A stretch of 23,712 nt of DNA from Saccoglossus kowalevskii (Eukaryota; Hemichordata; Enteropneusta; Harrimaniidae). Every line of letters starts with the position of its first letter. Positions within the stretch are counted from its first letter, which is position 1. This document shows positions 1 through 8,613 of this stretch, one piece after another. The position numbers were made by a program, and so were the translations under genes. The notes beneath the pieces were generated by a model. That model made no database searches, was not told the origin of the DNA, and saw only the letters and a list, made by a program, of their open reading frames with translations. The stretch is from contig NW_003147955.1 in the NCBI RefSeq assembly GCF_000003605.2, positions 1 through 23,712 on the forward strand. The letters are read 5' to 3'.

Positions 1-1337
1 ATAGTGTAATATGTTAACCTTATTTGTGACAATGATGCCTCGCGCGAGCTATGAAATCGTATAATTATTATTTCTTGTGAATCGTACAAGCTCACCTCTG
101 TTTGTTGGTTTCCTTTGATTAACAAATACTGACTGTGGAGAGTTCAGACTGAAAACGCAAGGCTCAAGAAACCAAAAAACAAAACCAAAATGACCCTCAA
201 TCTATGAAACACTCCAATTATTATCTTAAAACTATATTCCTATATTTCAAAGAGATGCACCCCAATCTACCCTATCTGCCCAGATTTGGCTCAACCACAT
301 GACGTAGTTTGAGGATTGCAAACGCGAAAGGGGGTTCTTGTAATTGTATTTTTTATTTTTTGAGAATCGTGTAAATATATTAACGGTATTTGTGACAATG
401 ATGCCTCGCGCGAGCTATGAAATCGTATAATTATTATTTCTTGTGAATCGTACAAGCTCACCTCTCTTTTCCGCGAATATTGAAATTAAACAAAGATCCA
501 CGAGGCAAGTTTAGTTGTACCGATCAAACGGTGTGCATTCCGCAGTTACTTGCAATGAATATTTGTTGAATTTAACGTACGAATGAGACATTTTCATATC
601 AGTAAACAACGGAACAGAGTTATGCTCAGATAAATGCAAATTTCGTAAAATTATCGTCAATCTGGCAGTTATTCGTGCAAGTTCACCTCTCTTTTCCGCG
701 AATATTGAAATTAAACAAAGATCCACGAGGCACGTTTAGTTGTACCGATCAGACGGTGTGCATTCCGCAGTTACTTGCAATGAATATTTGTTGAATTTAA
801 CGTACGAATGAGACATGTGCATATCAGTAAACAACGGAACAGAGTTATGCTCAGATAAATGCAAATTTCGTAAAATTATCGTCAATCTGGCAGTGATTCG
901 TGCAAGTTCACCTCTCTTTTCCGCGAATATTGAAATTAAACAAAGATCCACGAGGCACGTTTAGTTGTACCAATCAGACGGTGTGGATTCCGCAGTTACT
1001 TGCAATGAATATTTGTTGTATTCAACGTACGAATGAGACATGTGAATATCAGTAATCAACGAAGCAGAGTTATGCTCTGATAAATGCAAATTTTGTAAAA
1101 TTATCGTCAATCTGGCAGTGATTCGTGCAAGTTCACCTCTCTTTTCCGCGAATATTGAAATTAAACAAAGATTCACGAGGCAAGTTTAGTTGTACCGATC
1201 AGACGGTGTGCATTCCGCAGTTACTTGCAATGAATATTTGTTGAATTCAACGTACGAATGAGACATGTGCATATCAGTAAATAACGGAACAGAGTTATGC
1301 TCAGATAAATGCAAATTTCGTAAAATTATCGTCTATC
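1..1337. repeat. Spacer left of tRNA copy 1: tRNA-less unit plus 225-bp subarray
   Basis: The window opens inside a unit. Near position 100 the sequence CACCTCT jumps directly to GTTTGTTGGTTTCC, which normally lies about 573 bp further along, so one tRNA has been deleted here. A normal spacer half follows to about 440, then three copies of a 225-bp subrepeat and the start of a fourth that runs into tRNA copy 1. No gene is seen in this stretch. The same arrangement recurs at 12925-14260. Confidence 0.9.
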
Positions 1338-1343
1338 TGGCAG
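444..1343. repeat. 225-bp tandem subrepeat, four copies, three ending in tRNA stubs
   Basis: The 225-bp stretch that normally precedes a tRNA 3' end is repeated four times. The first three copies end with TGGCAG at 663-668, 888-893 and 1113-1118. These six bases are the complement of the last six of the tRNA (CTGCCA). The rest of the tRNA and the spacer are missing, and the sequence continues as T(G/T)ATTCGTGCAAG into the next copy. The fourth copy runs into the full tRNA at 1338, keeping exact 225-bp phase. The stubs lack both A and B boxes and cannot be genes. Confidence 0.92.
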
Positions 1344-1420
1344 CGGTGGGATTGGAACCCACGCCAGTCGAAATGACTGGTGCCTAAAACCAGCGCCTTA
1401 GACGACTCGACCACGCTACC
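1338..1420 (-). tRNA. tRNA-Leu-TAG: tRNA-Leu(UAG) copy 1, degenerate, possible pseudogene
   Basis: This is an 83-nt class II leucine tRNA with the UAG anticodon intact. It differs from the array consensus by C11 to T, C17 to T and G18 to C in the D arm, G57 to C in the T loop, and one extra base in the variable arm. G18 and the G57 site take part in the D-loop/T-loop elbow, and both polymerase III boxes are altered (TGGTCGAGTCG; GGTTCCAATCC). The longer variable arm can pair with the 3' strand of the anticodon stem. The TTTT stop is at 1322-1325. Copy 14 (14261-14343) is identical. Folding into a working leucine tRNA is doubtful. Confidence 0.85.
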
Positions 1421-2016
1421 CGACATTTTGGTAGCAGACATTGCCCAGGAACAAATCCAATTATTTTTGAATTAATTTCTAGATTTATTATTCGTGGTAT
1501 TTAAACCCAAATTCTGTACTAATGTACACATTTCATAGATCACAAACTAACAGTAACTTCAGAATTCTATCCCTTTCAGTTTCCCAACCCTTTTCCAAAA
1601 AAACCAAATAAGAAAATATACATCCCTTTCACACAATTTTGTAAAAAATGTATACCTATTTACAAACTAAATTTGTCATATATTGGTATAATGTGTTATG
1701 TCACATCAAACTGTTTTGTTGGTTTCCTTTGATTAACAAATACTGACTGTAGAGAGTTCAGACTGAAAACGCAAGGCTCAAGAAACAAAAAAACAAAACC
1801 AAAATGACCCTCAATCTATGAAACACTTTATTTTAACGTTATTTGTGACAATGATGCCTCGCGCGAGCTATGAAATCGTATAATTATTATTCTTTGTAAT
1901 TCATGCAAGTTCACATCTCTTTTCGCGAATATTGAAATTAAACAAAGATCCATGAGGCACGTTTAGTTGTACCGATCAGACGGTGTGCATTCCGCAGTTA
2001 CTTACAATGAATATTT

Positions 2017-2028
2017 GTTGAATTCAAC
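2017..2028. repeat. 12-bp palindrome GTTGAATTCAAC, once in most units
   Basis: This is a perfect 12-bp palindrome centred on an EcoRI site, about 90 bp beyond the tRNA 3' end. It recurs in most units; in several, such as around 1015, 566 and 6560, it is broken to GTTGAATTTAAC or GTTGTATTCAAC. No function can be assigned. It may be a protein-binding site or chance within a conserved repeat. Confidence 0.6.
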
Positions 2029-2085
2029 GTACGAATGAGACATGTGCATATCAGTAAACAACGGAACAGAGTTATGCTCAGATAA

Positions 2086-2093
2086 ATGCAAAT
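2086..2093 (+). promoter_or_regulatory. Octamer ATGCAAAT next to the tRNA terminator, in most units
   Basis: ATGCAAAT is the binding octamer of POU-domain factors such as Oct-1, known from histone H2B and vertebrate snRNA/Sec-tRNA enhancers. It lies 22-29 bp beyond the tRNA 3' end (example for copy 2) and recurs at the same place in nearly every unit. It is changed to ATTCAAAT before copies 19, 21 and 22. A regulatory role is not shown; the position downstream of a class II polymerase III gene is atypical. Confidence 0.3.
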
Positions 2094-2098
2094 TTTGT

Positions 2099-2102
2099 AA
2101 AA
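2099..2102 (-). terminator. RNA polymerase III TTTT stop of tRNA copy 2 (same place in all copies)
   Basis: The minus strand has TTTT beginning 13 nt past the tRNA 3' end (AAAA on the plus strand). Four T residues are the minimal polymerase III stop in animals. The signal is kept at exactly the same offset in all 24 units, for example 3041-3044, 4926-4929, 12269-12272 and 23656-23659. This implies precursor tRNAs with 3' trailers of about 12-16 nt. Confidence 0.85.
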
Positions 2103-2114
2103 TTATCGTCAATC

Positions 2115-2196
2115 TGGCAGCGGTGGGATTCGAACCCACGCCATCGAAATGACTGGTGCCTAAAACCAGCGCCTTAGACCGCTCGGCCACGCTACC
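2115..2196 (-). tRNA. tRNA-Leu-TAG: tRNA-Leu(UAG) copy 2, consensus sequence
   Basis: This gene makes the leucine tRNA that reads CUA codons (wobble may add CUG and others). The acceptor stem GGTAGCG pairs with CGCTGCC (one T-G wobble), and the discriminator base is A73, as required for leucine charging. The D arm carries G18G19. The anticodon stem CTGGT/ACCAG closes the loop TTTAGGC with anticodon TAG at 2160-2162. The long variable arm has a CAT/ATG stem and TTCG loop. The T arm is GTGGG-TTCGAAT-CCCAC. The A box is at 2179-2189 and the B box at 2126-2136, 43 bp apart in the gene. There is no intron and no encoded CCA. A TTTT stop lies at 2099-2102, 13 nt beyond the 3' end. Upstream sequence is AT-rich about 40 bp away without a clear TATA box. 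This exact sequence occurs nine times in the window. Confidence 0.97.
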
Positions 2197-2243
2197 TGAC
2201 ATTTTCGTAGCAGACATTGCCCAGGAACAAATCCAATTATTTT

Positions 2244-2255
2244 GAAATTAATTTC
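2244..2255. repeat. 12-bp palindrome GAAATTAATTTC, 48 bp upstream of the tRNA 5' end
   Basis: This perfect palindrome begins 48 bp upstream of the tRNA start and recurs in nearly all units. It is disturbed after copies 1 and 14 (TTGAATTAATTTC) and after copy 11 (AAATTAAATTC). It lies in the AT-rich region where TFIIIB contacts DNA upstream of tRNA genes or just beyond it, but no factor is recognised. Confidence 0.5.
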
Positions 2256-2290
2256 TAGATTTATTATTCGTGGTATTTAAACCCAAATTC

Positions 2291-2304
2291 TGTACTAACG
2301 TACA
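2291..2304. repeat. Inverted repeat TGTAC-N4-GTACA in each unit
   Basis: Five-base arms TGTAC and GTACA flank a four-base loop, TAAC or TAAT depending on the unit. The arms stay complementary in nearly all units while the loop varies (T to C), although S18 and S23 carry changes at its right edge. No function is assigned. Confidence 0.45.
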
Positions 2305-3056
2305 CATTTCATAGATCACAAACTAACAGTAACTTCAGAATTCTATCCCTTTCAGTTTCCCAACCCTTTTCCAAAAAGCTCAAATAAGAAAGTATACATC
2401 CCTTTCACAAAATTTTATAAAAAATGTATATTTATTTACAAACTAAATTTGTCATATATTGGTATAATGTGTTATGTCACATCAAACTGTTTTTTTTGTT
2501 TGGTTTCCTTTCATTAGCAAATACTGACTGTAGAGAGTTCAGACTGAAAACGCAAGGCTCAAGAAACCAAAAAACAAAACCAAAATGACCCTCAATCTAT
2601 GAAACACTCCAATTATTATCTTAACACTATTTTTCTATATTTCAAAGAGATGCACACCAATCTACCCTATCTGCCCAGATTTGGCTCAACCACATGACGT
2701 AGTTTGAGGATTGCAAACGAGAAAGGGGGTTCTTGTAATTGTATTTTTTATTTTTCAGTATCGTGCAAATATGTTAACGTTATTTGTGACAATGATGCCT
2801 CGCGCGAGCTATGAAATCGTATAATTATTATTTCTTGTGAATCGTACAAGCTCACCTCTCTTTACCGCGAATATTGAAATTAAACAAAGATCCACGAGGC
2901 AAGTTTAGTTGTACCGATCAGACGGTGTGCATTCCGCAGTTACTTGCAATGAATATTTGTTGAATTCAACGTACGAATGAGACATGTGCATATCAGTAAA
3001 CAACGGAACAGGTTTATGCTCAGATAAATGCAAATTTTGTAAAATTATCGTCAATC

Positions 3057-3138
3057 TGGCAGCGGTGGGATTCGAACCCACGCCATCGAAATGACTGGTG
3101 CCTAAAACCAGCGCCTTAGACCGCTCGGCCACGCTACC
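3057..3138 (-). tRNA. tRNA-Leu-TAG: tRNA-Leu(UAG) copy 3, consensus sequence
   Basis: This copy is identical to the consensus over all 82 nt, with intact A and B boxes and anticodon TAG. The TTTT stop is at 3041-3044. The 3' flank carries the variant CAGGTTTATGCTC (about 3008-3020), otherwise seen only beside copy 8. It is predicted to be functional. Confidence 0.97.
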
Positions 3139-4000
3139 TGACATTTTCGTAGCAGACATTGCCCAGGAACAAATCCAATTATTTTGAAATTAATTTCTAG
3201 ATTTAATATTCGTGGTATTTAAACCCAAATTCTGTACTAACGTACACATTTCATAGATCACAAACTAACAGTAACTTCAGAATTCTATCCCTTTCAGTTT
3301 CCCAACCCTTTTCCAAAAAGCTCAAATAAGAAAGTATACATCCCTTTCACAAAATTTTATAAAAAATGTATACTTATTTACAAACTAAATTTGTCATATA
3401 TTGGTATAATGTGTTATGTCACATCAAACTGTTTTTTTGTTTGGTTTCCTTTCATTAGCAAATACTGACTGTAGAGAGTTCAGACTGAAAACGCAAGGCT
3501 CAAGAAACCAAAAAACAAAACCAAAATGACCCTCAATCTATGAAACACTCCAATTATTATCTTAACACTATTTTTCTATATTTCAAAGAGATGCACACCA
3601 ATCTACCCTATCTGCCCAGATTTGGCTCAACCACATGACGTAGTTTGAGGATTGCAAACGAGAAAGGGGGTTCTTGTAATTGTATTTTTTATTTTTCAGT
3701 ATCGTGCAAATATGTTAACGTTATTTGTGACAATGATGCCTCGCGCGAGCTATGAAATCGTATTATTATTATTATTTCTTGTGAATCGTACAAGCTCACC
3801 TCTCTTTACCGCGAATATTGAAATTGAACGAAGATCCATGAGGCAAGTTTAGTTGTACCGATCAGACGGTGTGCATTCCGCAGTTACTTGCAATGAATAT
3901 TTGTTGAATTCAACGTACGAATGAGACATGTGCATATCAGTAAACAACGGAACAGAGTTATGCTCAGATAAATGCAAATTTTGTAAAATTATCGTCGTTC
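3139..4000. repeat. Spacer 3, full length
   Basis: No gene is seen. It is nearly the same as spacer 2, including TTTTTCAGTATCGTGC. It has an expanded TATTATTATTATT run near 3762 where other units have GTATAATTATT. That change removes a stop codon and opens a 66-codon hydrophobic reading frame from 3652, which is judged spurious. Confidence 0.9.
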
Positions 4001-4082
4001 TGGCAGCGGTGGGATTCGAACCCACGCCATCGAAATGACTGGTGCCTAAAACCAGCGCCTTAGACCGCTCGGCCACGCTACC
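4001..4082 (-). tRNA. tRNA-Leu-TAG: tRNA-Leu(UAG) copy 4, consensus sequence
   Basis: This copy is identical to the consensus over 82 nt, with both promoter boxes and all arms intact. The TTTT stop is at 3985-3988. The immediate 3' flank reads GTCGTTC rather than the common GTCAATC. It is predicted to be functional. Confidence 0.97.
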
Positions 4083-4941
4083 TGACATTTTCGTAGCAGA
4101 CATTGCCCAGGAACAAATCCAATTATTTTGAAATTAATTTCTAGATTTATTATTCGTGGTATTTAAACCCAAATTCTGTACTAACGTACACATTTCATAG
4201 ATCACAAACTAACAGTAACTTCAGAATTCTATCCCTTTCAGTTTCCCAACCCTTTTCCAAAAAGCTCAAATAAGAAAGTATACATCCCTTTCACAAAATT
4301 TTATAAAAAATGTATACCTATTTACAAACTAAATTTGTCATATATTGGTATAATGTGTTATGTCACATCAAACTGTTTTTTTTTTCGGTTTCCTTTCATT
4401 AGCAAATACTGACTGTAGAGAGTTCAGACTGAAAACGAACAGCTCAAGAAACCAAAAAACAAAACCAAAATGACCCCCAATCTATGAAACACTCCAATTA
4501 TTATCTTAAAACTATATTCTTATATTTCAAAGAGATGCACCCCAATCTACCCTATCTGCCCAGATTTGGCTCAAAGACATGACGTAGTTTGAGGCTTGCA
4601 AACGAGAGGGAGGGTTCTTGTAATTGTATTTTTTATTTTTTGAGAATCGTGTAAATATGTTAACGTTATTTGTGACAATGATGCCTCGCGCGAGCTATGA
4701 AATTGTATAATTATTATTCTTTGTAATTCGCGCAAGTTCACCTCTCTTTTCGCGAATATTGAAATTAAACAAAGATCCATGAGGCACGTTTAGTTGTACC
4801 GATCAGACGGTGTGCATTCCGCAGTTACTTACAATGAATATTTGTTGAATTCAACGTACGAATGAGACATGTGCATATCAGTAAACAACGGAACAGAGTT
4901 ATGCTCAGATAAATGCAAATTTTGTAAAATTATCGTCATTC
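4083..4941. repeat. Spacer 4, full length
   Basis: No gene is seen. It is the AAAATTTTATAAAAAATG type with a T-only tract and CGG at about 4375-4386. The variant GAAAACGAACAGCTC (near 4432) is otherwise found only in spacer 19, showing exchange between distant units. Its right end has the TTTGTAATTCGCGCAAG form. Confidence 0.9.
4278..4317. repeat. Inverted repeat GTATACAT / ATGTATAC around an AT-rich loop
   Basis: Perfect 8-base arms at 4278-4285 and 4310-4317 flank 24 bases containing AAAATTTTATAAAAA. This occurs in the spacers of the AAAGTATACAT type. In the other main type the left arm is ATATACAT and the right arm TTGTATAC, so the pairing is weaker. It could extrude as a hairpin or bind a dimeric protein; nothing else supports a role. 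Confidence 0.45.
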
Positions 4942-5023
4942 TGGCAGCGGTGGGATTCGAACCCACGCCATCGAAATGACTGGTGCCTAAAACCAGCGCC
5001 TTAGACCGCTCGGCCACGCTACC
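4942..5023 (-). tRNA. tRNA-Leu-TAG: tRNA-Leu(UAG) copy 5, consensus sequence
   Basis: This copy is identical to the consensus over 82 nt. Both promoter boxes are intact and the TTTT stop is at 4926-4929. It is predicted to be functional. Confidence 0.97.
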
Positions 5024-5717
5024 TGACATTTTCGTAGCAGACATTGCCCAGGAACAAATCCAATTTTTTTGAAATTAATTTCTAGATTTATTATTCGTGG
5101 TATTTAAACCCAAATTCTGTACTAACGTACACATTTCATAGATCACAAACTAACAGTAACTTCAGAATTCTATCCCTTTCAGTTTTCCCAACCCTTTTCC
5201 AAAAGCTCAATAAGAAGTATACATCCCTTTCACAAAATTTTATAAAAAATGTATACCTATTTACAAACTAAATTTGTCATATATTGGTATAATGTGTATG
5301 TCACATCAAACTGGTTTTTTTTTGGTTTCCTTTGATTAACAAATACTGACTGTAGAGAGTTCAGACTGAAAACGCAAGGCTCAAGAAACAAAAAAACAAA
5401 ACCAAAATGACCCTCAATCTATGAAACACTTTATTTTAACGTTATTTGTGACAATGATGCCTCGCGCGAGCTATGAAATCGTATAATTATTATTCTTTGT
5501 AATTCATGCAAGTTCACATCTCTTTTCGCGAATATTGAAATTAAACAAAGATCCATGAGGCACGTTTAGTTGTACCGATCAGACGGTGTGCATTCCGCAG
5601 TTACTTACAATGAATATTTGTTGAATTCAACGTACGAATGAGACATGTGCATATCAGTAAACAACGGAACAGAGTTATGCTCAGATAAATGCAAATTTTG
5701 TAAAATTATCGTCAATC
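5024..5717. repeat. Spacer 5, short form with ~164-bp deletion and clustered indels
   Basis: No gene is seen in these 694 bp. AAACACT at 5424 joins TTATTTTAACG, the same deletion junction as in spacer 1. The right part (from about 5327) matches 1730-2114 at an offset of 3603. The left part carries several one-base indels in homopolymers between about 5180 and 5300 (for example AAAAGCTCAATAAGAAGTATAC and GTGTATGTCAC). These look like sequence errors or recent decay. Confidence 0.9.
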
Positions 5718-5799
5718 TGGCAGCGGTGGGATTCGAACCCACGCCATCGAAATGACTGGTGCCTAAAACCAGCGCCTTAGACCGCTCGGCCACGCTACC
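5718..5799 (-). tRNA. tRNA-Leu-TAG: tRNA-Leu(UAG) copy 6, consensus sequence
   Basis: This copy is identical to the consensus over 82 nt, with the TTTT stop at 5702-5705. It lies in the same short-unit context as copy 2, from which (or to which) the block was copied. It is predicted to be functional. Confidence 0.97.
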
Positions 5800-6657
5800 T
5801 GACATTTTCGTAGGAGACATTGCCCAGGAACAAATCCAATTATTTTGAAATTAATTTCTAGATTTATTATTCGTGGTATTTAAACCCAAATTCTGTACTA
5901 ACGTACACATTTCATAGATCACAAACTAACAGTAATTTCAGAATTCTATCCCTTTCAGTTTCCCAACCCTATTCCAAAAAGCTCAAATAAGAAAGTATAC
6001 ATCCCTTTCACAAAATTTTATAAAAAATGTATAACTATTTACAAACTAAATTTGTCATATATTGGTATAATGTGTTATGTCACATCAAACTGTTTTTTGG
6101 GGGGTTTCCTTTCATTAGCAAATACTGACTGTAGACAGTTCAGACTGAAAACGCAAGGCTCAAGAAACCAAAAAACAAAACCAAAATGACCCTCAATCTA
6201 TGAAACACTCCAATTATTGTCTTAAAACTATATTCCTATATTTCAAAGAGATGCACACCAATCTACCCTATCTGCCCAGATTTGGCTCAACCACATGACG
6301 TAGTTTGAGGATTGCAAACGAGAAAGGAGTTTTTTGTAATTGTATTTTTTATTTTTGAGAATCGTGTAAATATGTTAACGTTATTTGTGACAATGATGCC
6401 TCGCGCGAGCTATGAAATCGTATTATTATTATTTCTTGTGAATCGTACAAGCTCACCTCTCTTTACCGCGAATATTGAAATTAAACAAAGATCCACGAGG
6501 CACGTTTAGTTGTACCGATCAGACGGTGTGCATTCCGCAGTTACTTGCAATGAATATTTGTTGAATTTAACGTACGAATGAGACATGTGCATATCAGTAA
6601 ACAACGGAACAGAGTTATGCTCAGATAAATGCAAATTTCGTAAAATTATCGTCTATC
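5800..6657. repeat. Spacer 6, full length, T6G6 tract
   Basis: No gene is seen. It carries T6 then G6 at 6093-6104, GTATAACTATTTAC near 6030 and TGTAGACAGTTC. All three are shared with spacer 12 at an offset of about 5627. A 65-codon hydrophobic frame from 6312 exists only because TATTATTATT replaces TATAATTATT; it is not considered a gene. Confidence 0.9.
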
Positions 6658-6739
6658 TGGCAGCGGTGGGATTCGAACCCACGCCATCGAAATGACTGGT
6701 GCCTAAAACCAGCGCCTTAGACCGCTCGGCCACGCTACC
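6658..6739 (-). tRNA. tRNA-Leu-TAG: tRNA-Leu(UAG) copy 7, consensus sequence
   Basis: This copy is identical to the consensus over 82 nt, with the TTTT stop at 6642-6645. It corresponds to copy 13 in the 5.63-kb duplication, but copy 13 has a B-box change that this copy lacks. It is predicted to be functional. Confidence 0.97.
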
Positions 6740-7594
6740 TGACATTTTGGTAGCAGACATTGCCCAGGAACAAATACAATTATTTTGAAATTAATTTCTA
6801 GATTCATTATTCGTGGTATTTAAACCCAAATTCTGTACTAATGTACACATTTCATAGATCACAAACTAACAGTAACTTCAGAATTCTATCCCTTTCAGTT
6901 TCCCAACCTTTTCCCAAAAAACCCATATAGGAAAATATACATCCCTTTCACAAAATTTTATAAAAAATGTATACCTATTTACAAACTAAATTTGTCATAT
7001 ATTGGTATAATGTGTTATGTCACATCAAACTGTTTTGTTGGTTTCCTTTGATTAACAAATACTGACTGTGGAGAGTTCAGACTGAAAACGCAAGGCTCAA
7101 GAAACCAAAAAACAAAACTAAAATGACCCTCAATCTATGAAACACTCCAATTTTTTTCTTAAAACTATATTCCTATATTTCAAAGAGATGCACCCCAAAC
7201 TACCCTATCTGCCCAGATTTGGCTCAACGACATGACGTAGTTTGAGGCTTGCAAACGAGAGGGAGGGTTCTTGTAATTGTATTTTTTATTTTTTGAGAAT
7301 CGTGTAAATATGTTAACGTTATTTGTGACAATGATGCCTCGCGCGAGCTATGAAATCGTATAATTATTATTTCTTGTGAATCGTACAAGCTCACCTCTCT
7401 TTACCGCGAATATTGAAATTAAACAAAGATCCACGAGGCAAGTTTAGTTGTAGCGACCAGACGGTGTGCATTCCGCAGTTACTTGCAATGAATATTTGTG
7501 AATTCAACGTACGAATGAGACATGTGCATATCAGTAAACAACGGAACAGGTTTATGCTCAGATAAATGCAAATTTTGTAAAATTATCGTCAATC
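6740..7594. repeat. Spacer 7, full length
   Basis: No gene is seen. It has the diagnostic ACCCATATAGGAAAATATAC (ACCCATATAAG in spacer 13) and AAAACTAAAATGACC, marking the duplication with 12367-12924. The tract is the short GTTTTGTTGGTTTCC form. The right end carries TAGCGACCAGACGG and CAGGTTTATGC variants. Confidence 0.9.
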
Positions 7595-7676
7595 TGGCAG
7601 CGGTGGGATTCGAACGCACGCCATCGAAATGACTGGTGCCTAAAACCAGCGCCTTAGACTGCTCGGCCACGCTACC
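7595..7676 (-). tRNA. tRNA-Leu-TAG: tRNA-Leu(UAG) copy 8, two changes at conserved positions
   Basis: The 82-nt copy has the anticodon intact. G52 to C in the T stem makes a C-C mismatch with C62 and alters the first base of the B box (GCGTTCG context). G18, normally invariant in the D loop, is A. Copy 9 shares both changes. The TTTT stop is at 7579-7582. Transcription and folding are probably reduced; it may be a pseudogene. Confidence 0.88.
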
Positions 7677-8531
7677 TGACATTTTCGTAGCAGACATTGC
7701 CCAGGAACAAATCCAATTATTTTGAAATTAATTTCTAGATTTATTATTCGTGGTATTTAAACCCAAATTCTGTACTAATGTACACATTTCATAGATCACA
7801 AACTAACAGTAACTTCAGAATTCTATCCCTTTCAGTTTCCCAACCCTTTTCCAAAAAACCCAAATAAGAAAGTATACATCCCTTTCACAACATTTTGTAA
7901 ACATTGTATACCTATTTACAAACTAAATTTGTCATATATTGGTATAATGTGTTATGTCACATCAAACTGTTTTGTTGGTTTCCTTTGATTAACAAATACT
8001 GACTGTGGAGAGTTCAGACTGAGAACGCAAGGCTCAAGAAACCAAAAAACAAAACCAATATGACCCTCAATCTATGAAACACTCCAATTATTATCTTAAA
8101 ACTATATTCCTATATTTCAAAGAGATGCACCCCAAACTACCCTATCTGCCCACATTTGGCTCAACGACATGACGTAGTTTGAAGCTTGCAAACGAGAGGG
8201 AGGGTTCTTATAATTGTATTTTTTATTTTTTGAGAATCGTGTAAATATGTTAACGTTATTTGTGACAATGATGCCTCGCGCGAGCTATGAAATCGTATAA
8301 TTATTATTTCTTGTGAATCGTGCAAGTTCACCTCTCTTTTCGCGAATATTGAAATTAAACAAAGATCCACGAGGCAAGTTTAGTTGTACCGATCAGACGG
8401 TGTGCATTCCGCAGTTACTTGCAATGAATATTTGTTGAATTCAACGTACTAATGAGCCATGTGCATATCAGTAAACAACGGAACAGAGTTATGCTCAGAT
8501 AAATGCAAATTTTGTAAAATTATCGTCAATC
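7677..8531. repeat. Spacer 8, full length
   Basis: No gene is seen. It is an intermediate type (AACCCAAATAAGAAAGTATAC followed by AACATTTTGTAAACATTG) with ACTGAGAACGC near 8018 and AACCAATATGACC near 8053. These markers recur in spacer 18 at an offset of 10436, showing a long-range copy. Confidence 0.9.
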
Positions 8532-8613
8532 TGGCAGCGGTGGGATTCGAACGCACGCCATCGAAATGGCTGGTGCCTAAAACCAGCGCCTTAGACTGCT
8601 CGGCCACGCTACC
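8532..8613 (-). tRNA. tRNA-Leu-TAG: tRNA-Leu(UAG) copy 9, three changes, possible pseudogene
   Basis: This copy shares G52 to C and G18 to A with copy 8 and adds T44 to C where the variable arm begins. The anticodon is intact. The TTTT stop is at 8516-8519. It is a tandem sister of copy 8, so the damaged form has itself been amplified. Confidence 0.87.

Larger units (their letters stand above)
1421..2114. repeat. Spacer 1, short form with ~164-bp internal deletion
   Basis: This 694-bp spacer holds no gene. Its first part has a private version of the AT-rich middle (AACCAAATAAGAAAATATAC, then CACACAATTTTG), shared only with the spacer after copy 14. At about 1827 AAACACT joins TTATTTTAACG, removing about 164 bp that includes the TATA-like and polymerase-III-like elements seen in full spacers. 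From about 1730 onward it matches the equally short spacer at 5327-5717. Confidence 0.9.
2197..3056. repeat. Spacer 2, full length
   Basis: No gene is seen. This is the GCTCAAATAAGAAAGTATAC / AAAATTTTATAAAAAATG spacer type with a T-rich tract (TTTTTTTTGTTTGG) and TTTCATTAGCAAATAC. It shares the unusual TTTTTCAGTATCGTGCAAAT and TTAACACTATTTTTC variants with spacer 3, so spacers 2 and 3 are recent copies of each other. Confidence 0.9.

Noticed and set aside
511-726. Minus-strand 71-codon frames in the 225-bp subarrays (511-726, 736-951, 961-1176, 13436-13651, 13661-13876)
   Set aside because: They exist because the 225-bp period is a multiple of three and simply repeat with it. There is no recognisable domain and no related frame outside the repeat.
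2682-2740. A second genuine tRNA gene in the spacer
   Set aside because: The A-box-like and half B-box-like motifs do not come with matching acceptor, D or T stems, so it is recorded only as a speculative signal set.
2905-3159. Minus-strand open frame of 84 codons, repeated in many units (for example 3849-4103, 10255-10509, 15048-15302)
   Set aside because: Its start region (SGSVAERSKALVLGTS and following residues) is a direct translation of the tRNA-Leu gene, a well-known false protein in annotations. The rest is spacer that changes frame between units.
3652-3852. Plus-strand hydrophobic frame of 61-66 codons (also 6312, 11939, 17686)
   Set aside because: It is open only in units where TATTATTATT replaces TATAATTATT; in all other units a TAA interrupts it. 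The hydrophobic residues follow from T-rich sequence.
4571-4780. Minus-strand 69-codon frame across the CpG palindrome (also 8161, 9098, 10973, 15766)
   Set aside because: It has no motif or conserved start context, appears only in some spacer haplotypes, and is low-complexity leucine/isoleucine/threonine-rich from AT-rich DNA.
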